Below are positions 7,286-15,227 of a DNA stretch of 64,000 nucleotides, one piece after another. The notes beneath the pieces are model-generated. The model saw nothing but the letters and a program-made list of their open reading frames with translations. It was not told where the DNA came from and searched no databases. The position numbers were made by a program, and so were the translations under genes. Numbering within the stretch: the first letter of the stretch is position 1; each line of letters starts with the position of its first letter. This DNA comes from CAWUFC02 sp963921335. Lineage in GTDB: Bacteria; Pseudomonadota; Gammaproteobacteria; Pseudomonadales; Halieaceae. The stretch spans positions 124,001 to 188,000 of the forward strand of contig CAWUFC020000002.1 of assembly GCA_963921335.3 (NCBI GenBank), in the 5' to 3' direction.

Positions 7286-8584
7286 ATGAAAAAAGTCTAT
7301 GTGGGAATGAGTGCCGACCTGCTGCACCCAGGTCACACCAACATCATTTCCGAGGCCGCAAAGCTTGGCGAGGTCACCGTTGGCGTACTCACTGACAAGG
7401 CCATCGCCAGTTACAAGCGTCTGCCCTTTCTGAGCTTCGAACAACGCCGCGCCGTCGTGGAGAACGTTAAGGGCGTCAGTGCGGTTGTTGCGCAAGAAAC
7501 CCTCGACTACCGTCCCAACCTGGAATCACTCAAGCCGGATATCGTGGTTCACGGAGACGACTGGCGTACCGGTGTTCAGTCTGAGACCCGACAGCAGGTC
7601 ATTGATACGCTGGCCCAATGGGGCGGTGAGCTAGTTGAAATTGAATACACAAAAGGTATTTCCTCTACCCAGCTTCATGAGGGACTCAAAGAAATAGGCA
7701 CCACGCCAGACATTCGTCTGAAGCGGTTGCGCAGGCTGCTCGATGCCAAAACCATGGTGCGCGTTCTGGAATCGCACAGCCCTCTATGCGGGCTCATCGC
7801 TGAACACGCGAGTGCAGAGAGGGACAAGCAGGCGCGCGAGTTTGACGCCATGTGGTCCAGCAGTCTCACGGACTCAACGGTTAAAGGTAAGCCTGATATC
7901 GAGGCCCTGGATGTCACTTCAAGACTGCTAACCATCAATGACATTTTCGAGGTGACCACCAAGCCGCTGATTTACGACGCAGACACCGGTGGATTACCTG
8001 AGCACTTTAAGTTCACGGTTAAAAGCCTGGAGCGACTTGGGGTTTCAGCGGTCATTATCGAAGATAAGATGGGCCTGAAGAAAAACTCTTTGCTCGGCAA
8101 CGATGTGTTCCAGGAGCAGTCCCCTATCGAAGAGTTCTGTCTAAAAATTAAGGCTGGAAAGTCTGCTCAAATTACCGATGACTTTATGATCATTGCCCGG
8201 GTGGAGAGTCTCATCCTGGAAAAAGGGCTGACAGATGCGATCGAACGCAGCAAGGCCTACATTGCTGCGGGTGCTGACGGCATCATGATACACAGCCGAC
8301 AAAAGACACCCGATGAGATATTCGACTTTTGCGCGCTATACAACCAACTCGACCAGCGCGTGCCGCTCATCGCCGTTCCGTCCAGTTACAGTGCGGTGAC
8401 CGAAGATGAACTCGAGGCTGCAGGCATTAATCTTGTGATTTACGCCAATCATATGCTGCGCGCGGCCTTCCCCGCTATGAACAAAGTAGCTGAGTCTATT
8501 CTCGCCAACGGGCGATCCAAAGAAAGCGAGAAAGAATGCATGGCCATAGGCGATATTCTTCAACTGATCCCCGGTACCAGCTGA
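7286..8584 (+). CDS. Bifunctional cytidylyltransferase/phosphoenolpyruvate phosphomutase (Fom1-type fusion)
   Basis: The product has 432 residues. The N-terminal 140 form a CTP-transferase domain with HPGH at 14-17 and the second signature KGISSTQ near 123-129. The C-terminal 280 form a PEP mutase with the diagnostic EDK-x5-NS (residues 259-268), which distinguishes it from isocitrate lyase-type relatives. PEP mutase makes phosphonopyruvate, the first C-P bond in nearly all phosphonate routes. The domain order equals Fom1 of fosfomycin producers, whose N-domain cytidylylates 2-hydroxyethylphosphonate. ATG 7286 is chosen over an in-frame TTG at 7253 because homologues begin with KKVYVGMSAD-like sequence; no strong ribosome-binding site supports either. 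The decarboxylase follows after 4 bases. Confidence 0.93.
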   Translation: MKKVYVGMSADLLHPGHTNIISEAAKLGEVTVGVLTDKAIASYKRLPFLSFEQRRAVVENVKGVSAVVAQETLDYRPNLESLKPDIVVHGDDWRTGVQSETRQQVIDTLAQWGGELVEIEYTKGISSTQLHEGLKEIGTTPDIRLKRLRRLLDAKTMVRVLESHSPLCGLIAEHASAERDKQAREFDAMWSSSLTDSTVKGKPDIEALDVTSRLLTINDIFEVTTKPLIYDADTGGLPEHFKFTVKSLERLGVSAVIIEDKMGLKKNSLLGNDVFQEQSPIEEFCLKIKAGKSAQITDDFMIIARVESLILEKGLTDAIERSKAYIAAGADGIMIHSRQKTPDEIFDFCALYNQLDQRVPLIAVPSSYSAVTEDELEAAGINLVIYANHMLRAAFPAMNKVAESILANGRSKESEKECMAIGDILQLIPGTS

Positions 8585-8588
8585 AATC

Positions 8589-9719
8589 ATGATTAACCCC
8601 GGTACCATGCTGGACCAGCTGCAGGCCCTGGGCGTTGAATTCTACGCAGGGGTGCCTGACTCCTTATTGAAAGGATTCTGCGCAGAACTCCAGCAACGCT
8701 TTGGTGACAAGCAGCACCAGGTGACGGTCAACGAGGGCAGCGCTATCGCCCAGGCCATCGGCTATCACCTTGCCAGTGGTGAGATACCCCTGGTTTATAT
8801 GCAGAACTCCGGCCTCGGCAATGCCGTTAACCCCCTGCTGTCACTCGCTGATCCCGCTGTCTACAACATTCCCATGATATTGCTGGTTGGCTGGCGGGGC
8901 GAGCCCGGCGTGGCTGACGAACCGCAGCATGTTAAACAGGGCCAGGTCACCGTCGAATTATTGAATGCCATGGGCATCCCCGTGGAGATCATGAGCACTG
9001 ATGCCACAGCTCATGCGCAGCAGCTTCGCAGTCTGGTGGAAAAAGCCAGAGCCACACAGGTACCACGGGCGCTGCTTGTGCGCGGCAAAAGTTTTGAGAC
9101 TCAAAAGATCACTACCGCAAAAGAGAAGCCTCAGTGGAGCAGGGAAAACGCCATAGCGCGCCTGCTCAATCGGGTCGGCGAATCTGCCTTTGTAGTGGCC
9201 ACCACCGGCATGGCTGGGCGAGAGCTTTACGAGCTTCGTGCTGAATCGGAGCAGTCTCACAATCAGGATTTTCTTGTTATCGGCGGCATGGGGCACGCCT
9301 CTCAGGTTGCCGCAGGTATTGCCCGCGCCCGGCGGGATCAGCAGATCGTATGTATTGATGGAGACGGATCAGCTTTGATGCATCTCGGCGCGCTCGCTGC
9401 CAATGGCGGTTCCGACCTGGCTAACTTCCATCATCTGATTATCAATAATCGTGTACATGACTCAGTGGGTGGACAGCCTACCGCGGCGCCCCGGTTGCGC
9501 CTCGTCGATATCGCTGCAGCCAGTGGCTATCGACATGTTGCCTTCTGTGACCGGGAGTCAGAGTTCGACAGGCATCTGGACGACCTGCTGAATGCAAGCG
9601 GACCGGCGCTGTTGGAGGTATTGGTGGAGCCTGGATATCGAACCGACCTGGGCCGCCCCGTTGAGACCCCCGTTGCACTCAAGAACGAGCTGATGTTGAA
9701 ACTGCGAGCAGATGACTGA
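8589..9719 (+). CDS. ppd: Phosphonopyruvate decarboxylase
   Basis: This is a 376-residue ThDP-dependent enzyme that decarboxylates phosphonopyruvate to phosphonoacetaldehyde, the irreversible step that pulls the unfavourable mutase reaction forward. The activating Glu is Glu49 (VTVNEGSAIAQAIG). The ThDP/Mg motif begins GDGSALMHLG at 258 and closes with NN at 286-287, followed by HDSVGGQPT, which is characteristic of phosphonopyruvate/sulfopyruvate decarboxylases. A single chain carrying both PYR and PP domains matches Fom2/Ppd rather than the two-subunit sulfopyruvate enzyme. The gene lies 4 bases after the mutase gene and overlaps the dehydrogenase gene by 8, so the three are surely co-translated. 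Confidence 0.93.
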   Translation: MINPGTMLDQLQALGVEFYAGVPDSLLKGFCAELQQRFGDKQHQVTVNEGSAIAQAIGYHLASGEIPLVYMQNSGLGNAVNPLLSLADPAVYNIPMILLVGWRGEPGVADEPQHVKQGQVTVELLNAMGIPVEIMSTDATAHAQQLRSLVEKARATQVPRALLVRGKSFETQKITTAKEKPQWSRENAIARLLNRVGESAFVVATTGMAGRELYELRAESEQSHNQDFLVIGGMGHASQVAAGIARARRDQQIVCIDGDGSALMHLGALAANGGSDLANFHHLIINNRVHDSVGGQPTAAPRLRLVDIAAASGYRHVAFCDRESEFDRHLDDLLNASGPALLEVLVEPGYRTDLGRPVETPVALKNELMLKLRADD

Positions 9720-10854
9720 GCAGCGCAGCTATTTTTCTCGCGGCTGTGTGCGTGAGCTGCCGGGACTGCTGGCCGAATATGACGCCGATAGCGTGCTGCT
9801 GGTATGTGGCCGGAAATCTTTTGAAACAAGTGGTTTAGAGCCGATCATTACGGCAGCACTGAGCGGTTGCAGGCTGTGTCGCTTCTCCGACTTCTCTGCC
9901 AACCCCACCTTGCAGGAATCACTGGCTGGCGCTCGGCTGGCCCAGGCACAGCAGTGTAGCCTGATCATCGCCGCCGGTGGCGGCAGTGCCATGGATGTCG
10001 CGAAAACGATCAGCGCATTCCTGGCTATGCCGGGAAATGAATCTGAGCTTGTTGAGGGCCAGGTCGCCCTGCAGCAGCCCACCCTGCCAGTCATCGCCAT
10101 TCCAACAACGGCGGGAACCGGTAGCGAGTGCACCAGCTTCGCGGTGGTCTATATTGGGCAGCAGAAGTACTCGCTCGCCGATGATGCTTTGTTGCCAGAT
10201 GCCTGTCTCTGTGACCCCAGTCTGACAGACAGCTTGCCTCCCGCAGTGACCGCGAGTACCGGATTTGATGCACTGTGCCAGTCTATCGAATCGTTCTGGG
10301 CAGCCGCCGCAACCCAGCAGAGCATGGACTACGCGCGTGAGGCCATTCCTTTGATCATGCACCACCTTCCCACTGCGGTTAATGAGCCCACTGACGAAGA
10401 CCGCGATGCCATGCTGTGGGCTGCCCACCTGGCTGGTAAGGCCATCAATATCACCAAAACGACTGCACCACATGCCTTGTCCTATCGCATCAGCAGTTTG
10501 TTCGGCACGCCACATGGCCATGCGGTGGCGCTGTCACTGGGCGCTTTCTTTTCCTGGCATGAAAGAGAAGATATAGAGTTCAGCGACAGTATGACCACCG
10601 ATCAATTCAAGGTACGACACTTAGAGTTACTGTCAATGATGGGCGCAAGTGACGGGCAGCAGGCGTCTGACAACTGGTATGACTTGATGCGGACCTGCGG
10701 CCTCAGCCTGCAGCTTGAGGGCTCTTCAGTACCTCGCAGCCCCTATCTGGACGAGATCATAGCGAGCGTGAATCTACAGCGTTTAGCCAATCACCCGATC
10801 AAACTCGACTCGGCAGAGCTGAAAAACATTCTCACATCCATTCCCGCAGTCTAG
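9712..10854 (+). CDS. Iron-type alcohol dehydrogenase, probable phosphonoacetaldehyde reductase (FomC/PhpC-like)
   Basis: A 380-residue group III metal-dependent alcohol dehydrogenase: the nucleotide loop GGGSAMDVAK at 89-98, PTTAGTGSE at 131-139, and metal-site segments FDALCQSIES, APHALSY and GTPHGHAV. Candidate ligands are Asp186, His254 and His268. The residue that is normally the second ligand (DALTHAIE in relatives) is Gln190 here. Because it overlaps the phosphonopyruvate decarboxylase gene, it is inferred to reduce phosphonoacetaldehyde to 2-hydroxyethylphosphonate. No aminotransferase is present, so 2-aminoethylphosphonate is not the expected product. Its end overlaps the convergent TagF-like gene by 4 bases. 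Confidence 0.88.
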   Translation: MTEQRSYFSRGCVRELPGLLAEYDADSVLLVCGRKSFETSGLEPIITAALSGCRLCRFSDFSANPTLQESLAGARLAQAQQCSLIIAAGGGSAMDVAKTISAFLAMPGNESELVEGQVALQQPTLPVIAIPTTAGTGSECTSFAVVYIGQQKYSLADDALLPDACLCDPSLTDSLPPAVTASTGFDALCQSIESFWAAAATQQSMDYAREAIPLIMHHLPTAVNEPTDEDRDAMLWAAHLAGKAINITKTTAPHALSYRISSLFGTPHGHAVALSLGAFFSWHEREDIEFSDSMTTDQFKVRHLELLSMMGASDGQQASDNWYDLMRTCGLSLQLEGSSVPRSPYLDEIIASVNLQRLANHPIKLDSAELKNILTSIPAV

Positions 10855-12014
10855 ATATATTCCGCCAGCGCATCGACCGCCCGCCTCGACGCATGACCAT
10901 CAGCGTTGTGATCGTAAAGCAGCGCCATGGTCTCGCTATACTGATCACCATACTCCTGCATATACAACTCGGGCTGCAGCAGGTAGCGTTTTAACTGATC
11001 GGCAAGCGCTTTCGAGGAAGAGACCCACGGGCCGCAGCGATGCGTCGCAGGTATCGATAGTCCTTTGGCAAAAGGATGGGGAATATCGAGGTAGATCATG
11101 GGCCGCCTGAGCAACAGAAAATCAAAGCCAATCGAGGACCAGTCGGTCACCAGGCAATCTGTCAGGGACAGCAATAACTCTGTATCCGGGTACTGGCCAT
11201 GTGGTCGAAACAGGAGCTGGCTGTCGGCGGGTGTCGCCAGGTCAGCGCTGTTGAGATGGGTCCTGAGTATGCCGGTTGCCCCTGCCGTTTTGCACACGTC
11301 GTCAAGCAGCGACATAAAAGCTGCGGTTTCTTCACCGAAAGGCATGATATCCCGGCCGGGATCGTCCTGCTTCCAGGTCGGAGCAAACAAGAAGATCTTT
11401 TCGACAGTCGCCTCGATATCAAAGTGCTGCAGCAGAGCTGCCCTCTCTTGCGCCGTCTCGATCAGGCAATCGGTGCGTGGGTAGCCAATGGATCGCACGA
11501 TCGCTGGCGGCACGCCGAAGCGCTGCGAATGAACTTCCCCCATGTAGCTTGAGCTGACCCACACCTCGCAGTAGTCATGCTTCTGACGAAAATCCACCTC
11601 GTCAAAACCCTTGATCATGATGGCGTGTCCAGTATCAAAGAACTTCAAGTCCGAGTGATACAGGAGAATGGCCAGGCTGTGTAAGCCGTGGTCTACGACG
11701 ACGCCAAAGGCTGCGGCAAGACTGGGTATGGAGGACGGGGACAGTGCGCAGATCACGGGCAGATTCTGGCGCTGAAGCTCCGCGCAATAGGACGGGTCCA
11801 TGGAGAGAAAATAAAACTCCGGGCCGTCCAAGGCGTCGTGCAATGCGCGGTCGTAAATCGCGCGCAAATTACCGTTGAATTTGTGCCCATAAAGCAGGCA
11901 CCGGTTGCTTGTGCGAATGACGCCGAGTCGGCGCAGTATCAGGGCAATACACACATTCAGGGTGAATAGCCCCAGGTAGAGCCAGTGCGTTGGCTTTGAG
12001 CGGTCGATCTTCAC
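10851..12014 (-). CDS. CDP-glycerol glycerophosphotransferase-family (TagF/TagB-like) transferase
   Basis: The 387-residue protein has an N-terminal hydrophobic segment (about 11-27, LYLGLFTLNVCIALILRRL) for membrane attachment. It then carries hallmarks of the TagB/TagF GT-B-like family: FDTGHAIMIKG, IGYPRTD, LFAPTWKQD near 215, RTHLN, and the donor-site segment CLVTDWSSIGFDFLLLRRP. The C-terminus (DGHASRRAVDAL) is also typical. The family moves phospho-alcohol units from CDP-alcohols onto teichoic acids or glycans. Here the donor may be the cytidylylated phosphonate made by the convergent genes, which is inference from context. It lies 23 bases downstream of glmS and the UDP-sugar dehydrogenase gene, so it shares their transcript and a sugar-polymer acceptor is likely. 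Confidence 0.8.
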   Translation of the reverse strand: MKIDRSKPTHWLYLGLFTLNVCIALILRRLGVIRTSNRCLLYGHKFNGNLRAIYDRALHDALDGPEFYFLSMDPSYCAELQRQNLPVICALSPSSIPSLAAAFGVVVDHGLHSLAILLYHSDLKFFDTGHAIMIKGFDEVDFRQKHDYCEVWVSSSYMGEVHSQRFGVPPAIVRSIGYPRTDCLIETAQERAALLQHFDIEATVEKIFLFAPTWKQDDPGRDIMPFGEETAAFMSLLDDVCKTAGATGILRTHLNSADLATPADSQLLFRPHGQYPDTELLLSLTDCLVTDWSSIGFDFLLLRRPMIYLDIPHPFAKGLSIPATHRCGPWVSSSKALADQLKRYLLQPELYMQEYGDQYSETMALLYDHNADGHASRRAVDALAEYI

Positions 12015-12037
12015 GGCTGCCGGCCGGGTATCACGGC

Positions 12038-13870
12038 TTATTCAACGGTGACGGCTTTCGCCAGATTTCGCGGCTGGTCTATTTCACAGCCGCGGGCCAG
12101 CGCCACATGATAGGCAAACAACTGCTCAGCGATCACCACGGGCACCGGTGCGACAAACTCGGCGCAGCGCGGCACACTGATCACATCATCAACCAGTCCG
12201 CGTATTTCCTCGTCACCCTCGGTGGAAATGGCAATTACCGGTGCTTTGCGAGCCTTGCACTCCTGGATATTGGCGATGGTCTTAATCCTGCTCGGGCTCT
12301 CCGGCACCGCTACGATGACCGGAACATCCTCGGTGAGCAGTGCGATGGGGCCGTGCTTGAGCTCTGCGGCGTGATAGCCCTCGGCATGTATATAGGATAT
12401 TTCCTTCAGTTTCAGCGCCCCTTCCAGTGCTGCCGGGTACATATAGCCACGGCCAAGGAAAAATGCATGTTGGGCATGGGCGTACTTTTCTGCTACTTCC
12501 GCAATACCCTGCTCCTGGTCGATGACCTCCTGTGCCAGGTCGGGCAGGCGCGACAGTTCGCTGATCATGGTCTGGCCGAGATCGGCCGACAGTCTGCGAT
12601 TGCGGCCGAGTAGAATCGCCATCATCGCTAATACCGTGACCTGGCTGGTGAACGCTTTGGTTGAGGCGACGCCAATTTCCGGCCCTGCATGCAGGTAAAC
12701 ACCGCGTCCGGCCTCGCGGGCTATGGTGGAGCCAACGACATTGCAGATGCCGAGAATATCGGCGCCTTTGCGTTTGCACTCACGGACTGCGGCCAGGGTG
12801 TCGGCAGTTTCGCCCGACTGACTCACCGCTAGCATGCAGGTACCGCGCTGCACGATAGGATTGCGGTCACGGAATTCAGCCGCCTGTAAAACATCTGCCG
12901 GCACATCGGCAAAATCTTCAAACAGGTATTTGCCGACCATGCCGGCATACAGCGAGGTGCCACAGGCGGCAACTAGCATGCGGTCAATATCAGCCAGGTT
13001 GGAAGGCCCCATCTGCATCCCGCTTAACTTGGCCGAGTTGGCGGAGAAATCGAGCCTGCCACGCAGGGTGTTCTTGAGGGCGCTGGGCTGTTCATGAATT
13101 TCCTTGAGCATAAAATGCTCATAGCCACCCTTCTCTATTTCCTCGATATCCCAGTCGATCTCGGTGGCATCGCGAACAACCGGCTGGTTGCGCAGGGAAA
13201 TGATATCGACACTGTCACTGGTGGCGGTCAACACATCGCCATCATCCAGGTAAATCACCTGCTTGGTGTGGCTGATCAGGGCAGACACATCCGATGCAAT
13301 CAGGGTTTCGTTCTCACAAATACCAACCACGATGGGGCTGCCATTGCGAGCTGCGACCAGGGTGTCAGGATGAGCTTTACTCATCACCATCAGCCCGTAA
13401 GTGCCTTCCAGCTGCTGGCAGGCATTGATCACTGCATCGCGCAGATCTCCCTCGTAACACAGCTCAATCAGGTGGGCGATCACCTCGGTATCGGTGTCGC
13501 TCTTAAACTCGTAGCCCTTGTCCTGCAGCTGGTGTTTCAGAAACTGGTAGTTATCGATGATGCCATTGTGGGCGATAACAATATTTCCGTTGCCGCTACT
13601 GTGCGGGTGGGCATTGGTTTGGGTAGGTTCGCCGTGGGTAGCCCAGCGGGTGTGGCCGATGGCAGTTCCGCTGGGGCCGGTGCCAACCTCGTTCAGCGCA
13701 GTTTCGAGGTCGCTGACCTTACCGGGGGTTTTGACCACCAGTGCATTGGCCGCGTCCTGCTGTAGGGCAATACCGGCGGAATCATAGCCGCGGTATTCGA
13801 GCCGCTTCAGGCCTGAAATAACAACCTGACGCGCGTTTTGTGGGCCCACATAGCCAATAATGCCGCACAT
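12038..13870 (-). CDS. glmS: Glutamine--fructose-6-phosphate aminotransferase (isomerizing)
   Basis: A 610-residue enzyme that makes glucosamine-6-phosphate from fructose-6-phosphate and glutamine, the entry to UDP-GlcNAc. After Met removal, Cys2 (MCGIIGYVG) is the N-terminal nucleophile of the class II glutamine amidotransferase domain, with HTRWATHG and HNGIIDNY. Two SIS domains follow (CGTSLYAG, SQSGETADT, STKAFTSQ), and the C-terminus ends in PRNLAKAVTVE, as expected for the family. It lies 13 bases after the UDP-sugar dehydrogenase gene and upstream of the TagF-like gene, away from the usual glmU-glmS pairing. It may therefore be a second copy dedicated to polymer synthesis or simply the relocated housekeeping gene. 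No glmS-like leader element is visible. Confidence 0.96.
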   Translation of the reverse strand: MCGIIGYVGPQNARQVVISGLKRLEYRGYDSAGIALQQDAANALVVKTPGKVSDLETALNEVGTGPSGTAIGHTRWATHGEPTQTNAHPHSSGNGNIVIAHNGIIDNYQFLKHQLQDKGYEFKSDTDTEVIAHLIELCYEGDLRDAVINACQQLEGTYGLMVMSKAHPDTLVAARNGSPIVVGICENETLIASDVSALISHTKQVIYLDDGDVLTATSDSVDIISLRNQPVVRDATEIDWDIEEIEKGGYEHFMLKEIHEQPSALKNTLRGRLDFSANSAKLSGMQMGPSNLADIDRMLVAACGTSLYAGMVGKYLFEDFADVPADVLQAAEFRDRNPIVQRGTCMLAVSQSGETADTLAAVRECKRKGADILGICNVVGSTIAREAGRGVYLHAGPEIGVASTKAFTSQVTVLAMMAILLGRNRRLSADLGQTMISELSRLPDLAQEVIDQEQGIAEVAEKYAHAQHAFFLGRGYMYPAALEGALKLKEISYIHAEGYHAAELKHGPIALLTEDVPVIVAVPESPSRIKTIANIQECKARKAPVIAISTEGDEEIRGLVDDVISVPRCAEFVAPVPVVIAEQLFAYHVALARGCEIDQPRNLAKAVTVE

Positions 13871-13883
13871 GTATTACTAGTCC

Positions 13884-15173
13884 TTACAGTCGCCAGAGGG
13901 TGATGCCCGCCTCAGCGGCGGCATCCCGATCGATAACGGATTTTACATCCATCAGCACCGAGGAGTGTGTCATTTTGGCGATGAATTGTGGCAGAGTCTG
14001 CTCGCGATAAAACTGATGTGGCACGGCGAGGATCAGGGCATTTGCAGGCGGTAGTGCATCCCATTCACATAGCTCGAGCCCCAATTCGCGCCGAACTTCA
14101 TCCGCATCTGCCATGGGATCATGCACCACCACCTCGCAGTGATAGTCCTGCAGCTCGGCAATGATGTCCGCCACTTTGGTATTGCGGATATCGGCGCAGT
14201 CTTCCTTAAATGTGAGCCCGAGTATCACCACCTTGGAGCCGTGAATGTCATTGCCCTGGCGCAGTACCTGTTTGACCGTCTGCTCGGCAATGAATTTACC
14301 CATATTGTCGTTGATGTGACGCCCCGCCAGAATCACCTGGGCATCGTGCCCTTCTGCCTCTGCCTTGTAGGTCAGGTAATAAGGGTCCACACCAATACAG
14401 TGCCCGCCGACCAGCCCGGGTCTAAATGGCAGAAAGTTCCACTTGGTGCCCGCCGCCTCCAGGACATCCAGTGTGTCGATGTTCATGCGGTTGAAGATCA
14501 ACGACAGTTCATTCATCAGCGCGATATTCAGGTCGCGCTGAGTGTTTTCGATGACCTTGCTGGCCTCGGCCACCTTGATACTGTCCGCACGATGCAGGCC
14601 CGCTTCAATAATGCTGCCGTAAAGCTTCGCCACTTTGGCTTCTGTCTGCTCGCAATCTCCCGCGTAGACCTTGGTCACATTCTGCAGGGAATGCTTCTTG
14701 TCGCCGGGATTCACCCGTTCTGGCGAGTAGGCCACGAAAAAGCCGCCATCGGCTTTCCACACCAGGCCTGAGCATCGCTCCAGAATAGGCACGCAGACCT
14801 CTTCGGTGCAGCCGGGATACACGGTTGATTCAAAGATAACCGTAGTGCCAGGTGCCATGTGGGCGCCGACGGTTTCGCAGGCTTTATGCAGAGGCGACAG
14901 ATCTGGCCGGCGCGCAGCGTCAATCGGTGTAGGTACCACCACAATGATGACATCCGCTTCGCTAAGGCGTGCTGGATCGGCAGTAAATTCGAGGTAAGTG
15001 GCGTCAGACAGCTCTTCTGGTGAGACTGAACCGGCGGGGTCACGACCCCGCTGATAAAGGGCAAGCCGGGATTCATCCAGATCGTAGCCGATGGTGGGGA
15101 ACTTTGCCCCCAGGGCCACGGATAAAGGCAGGCCTACATAGCCGAGGCCAACTATAGCTATTGTCGAAGTCAC
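13884..15173 (-). CDS. Nucleotide-sugar dehydrogenase, UDP-HexNAc dehydrogenase (TviB/WbpO-like)
   Basis: The 429-residue enzyme of the UDP-glucose/GDP-mannose dehydrogenase family oxidises C6 of a UDP-sugar twice with NAD+ to a uronic acid. Features are the Rossmann motif GLGYVGLP near residue 10, VVVPTPID, STVYPGCTEEVCVPIL, the active-site Cys in GGHCIGVDPYYL, and LGLTFKEDCADIRNT. STVYPGCTEEVCVP and the downstream order match TviB/WbpO (UDP-GlcNAc or UDP-GalNAc 6-dehydrogenase) better than Ugd. The start is taken as GTG 15173 because TIAIVGLGYVGLP should be near the N-terminus; the 40 extra residues encoded upstream look unlike protein. It is first in a minus-strand unit with glmS and the TagF-like gene, suggesting a HexNAcA-containing polymer. 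Confidence 0.9.
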   Translation of the reverse strand: MTSTIAIVGLGYVGLPLSVALGAKFPTIGYDLDESRLALYQRGRDPAGSVSPEELSDATYLEFTADPARLSEADVIIVVVPTPIDAARRPDLSPLHKACETVGAHMAPGTTVIFESTVYPGCTEEVCVPILERCSGLVWKADGGFFVAYSPERVNPGDKKHSLQNVTKVYAGDCEQTEAKVAKLYGSIIEAGLHRADSIKVAEASKVIENTQRDLNIALMNELSLIFNRMNIDTLDVLEAAGTKWNFLPFRPGLVGGHCIGVDPYYLTYKAEAEGHDAQVILAGRHINDNMGKFIAEQTVKQVLRQGNDIHGSKVVILGLTFKEDCADIRNTKVADIIAELQDYHCEVVVHDPMADADEVRRELGLELCEWDALPPANALILAVPHQFYREQTLPQFIAKMTHSSVLMDVKSVIDRDAAAEAGITLWRL

Positions 15174-15227
15174 GGCGCACAGCCTATCTTGCCCATGGGG
15201 CTTGGGCAAGGCTATAGTGGCGCGGCC

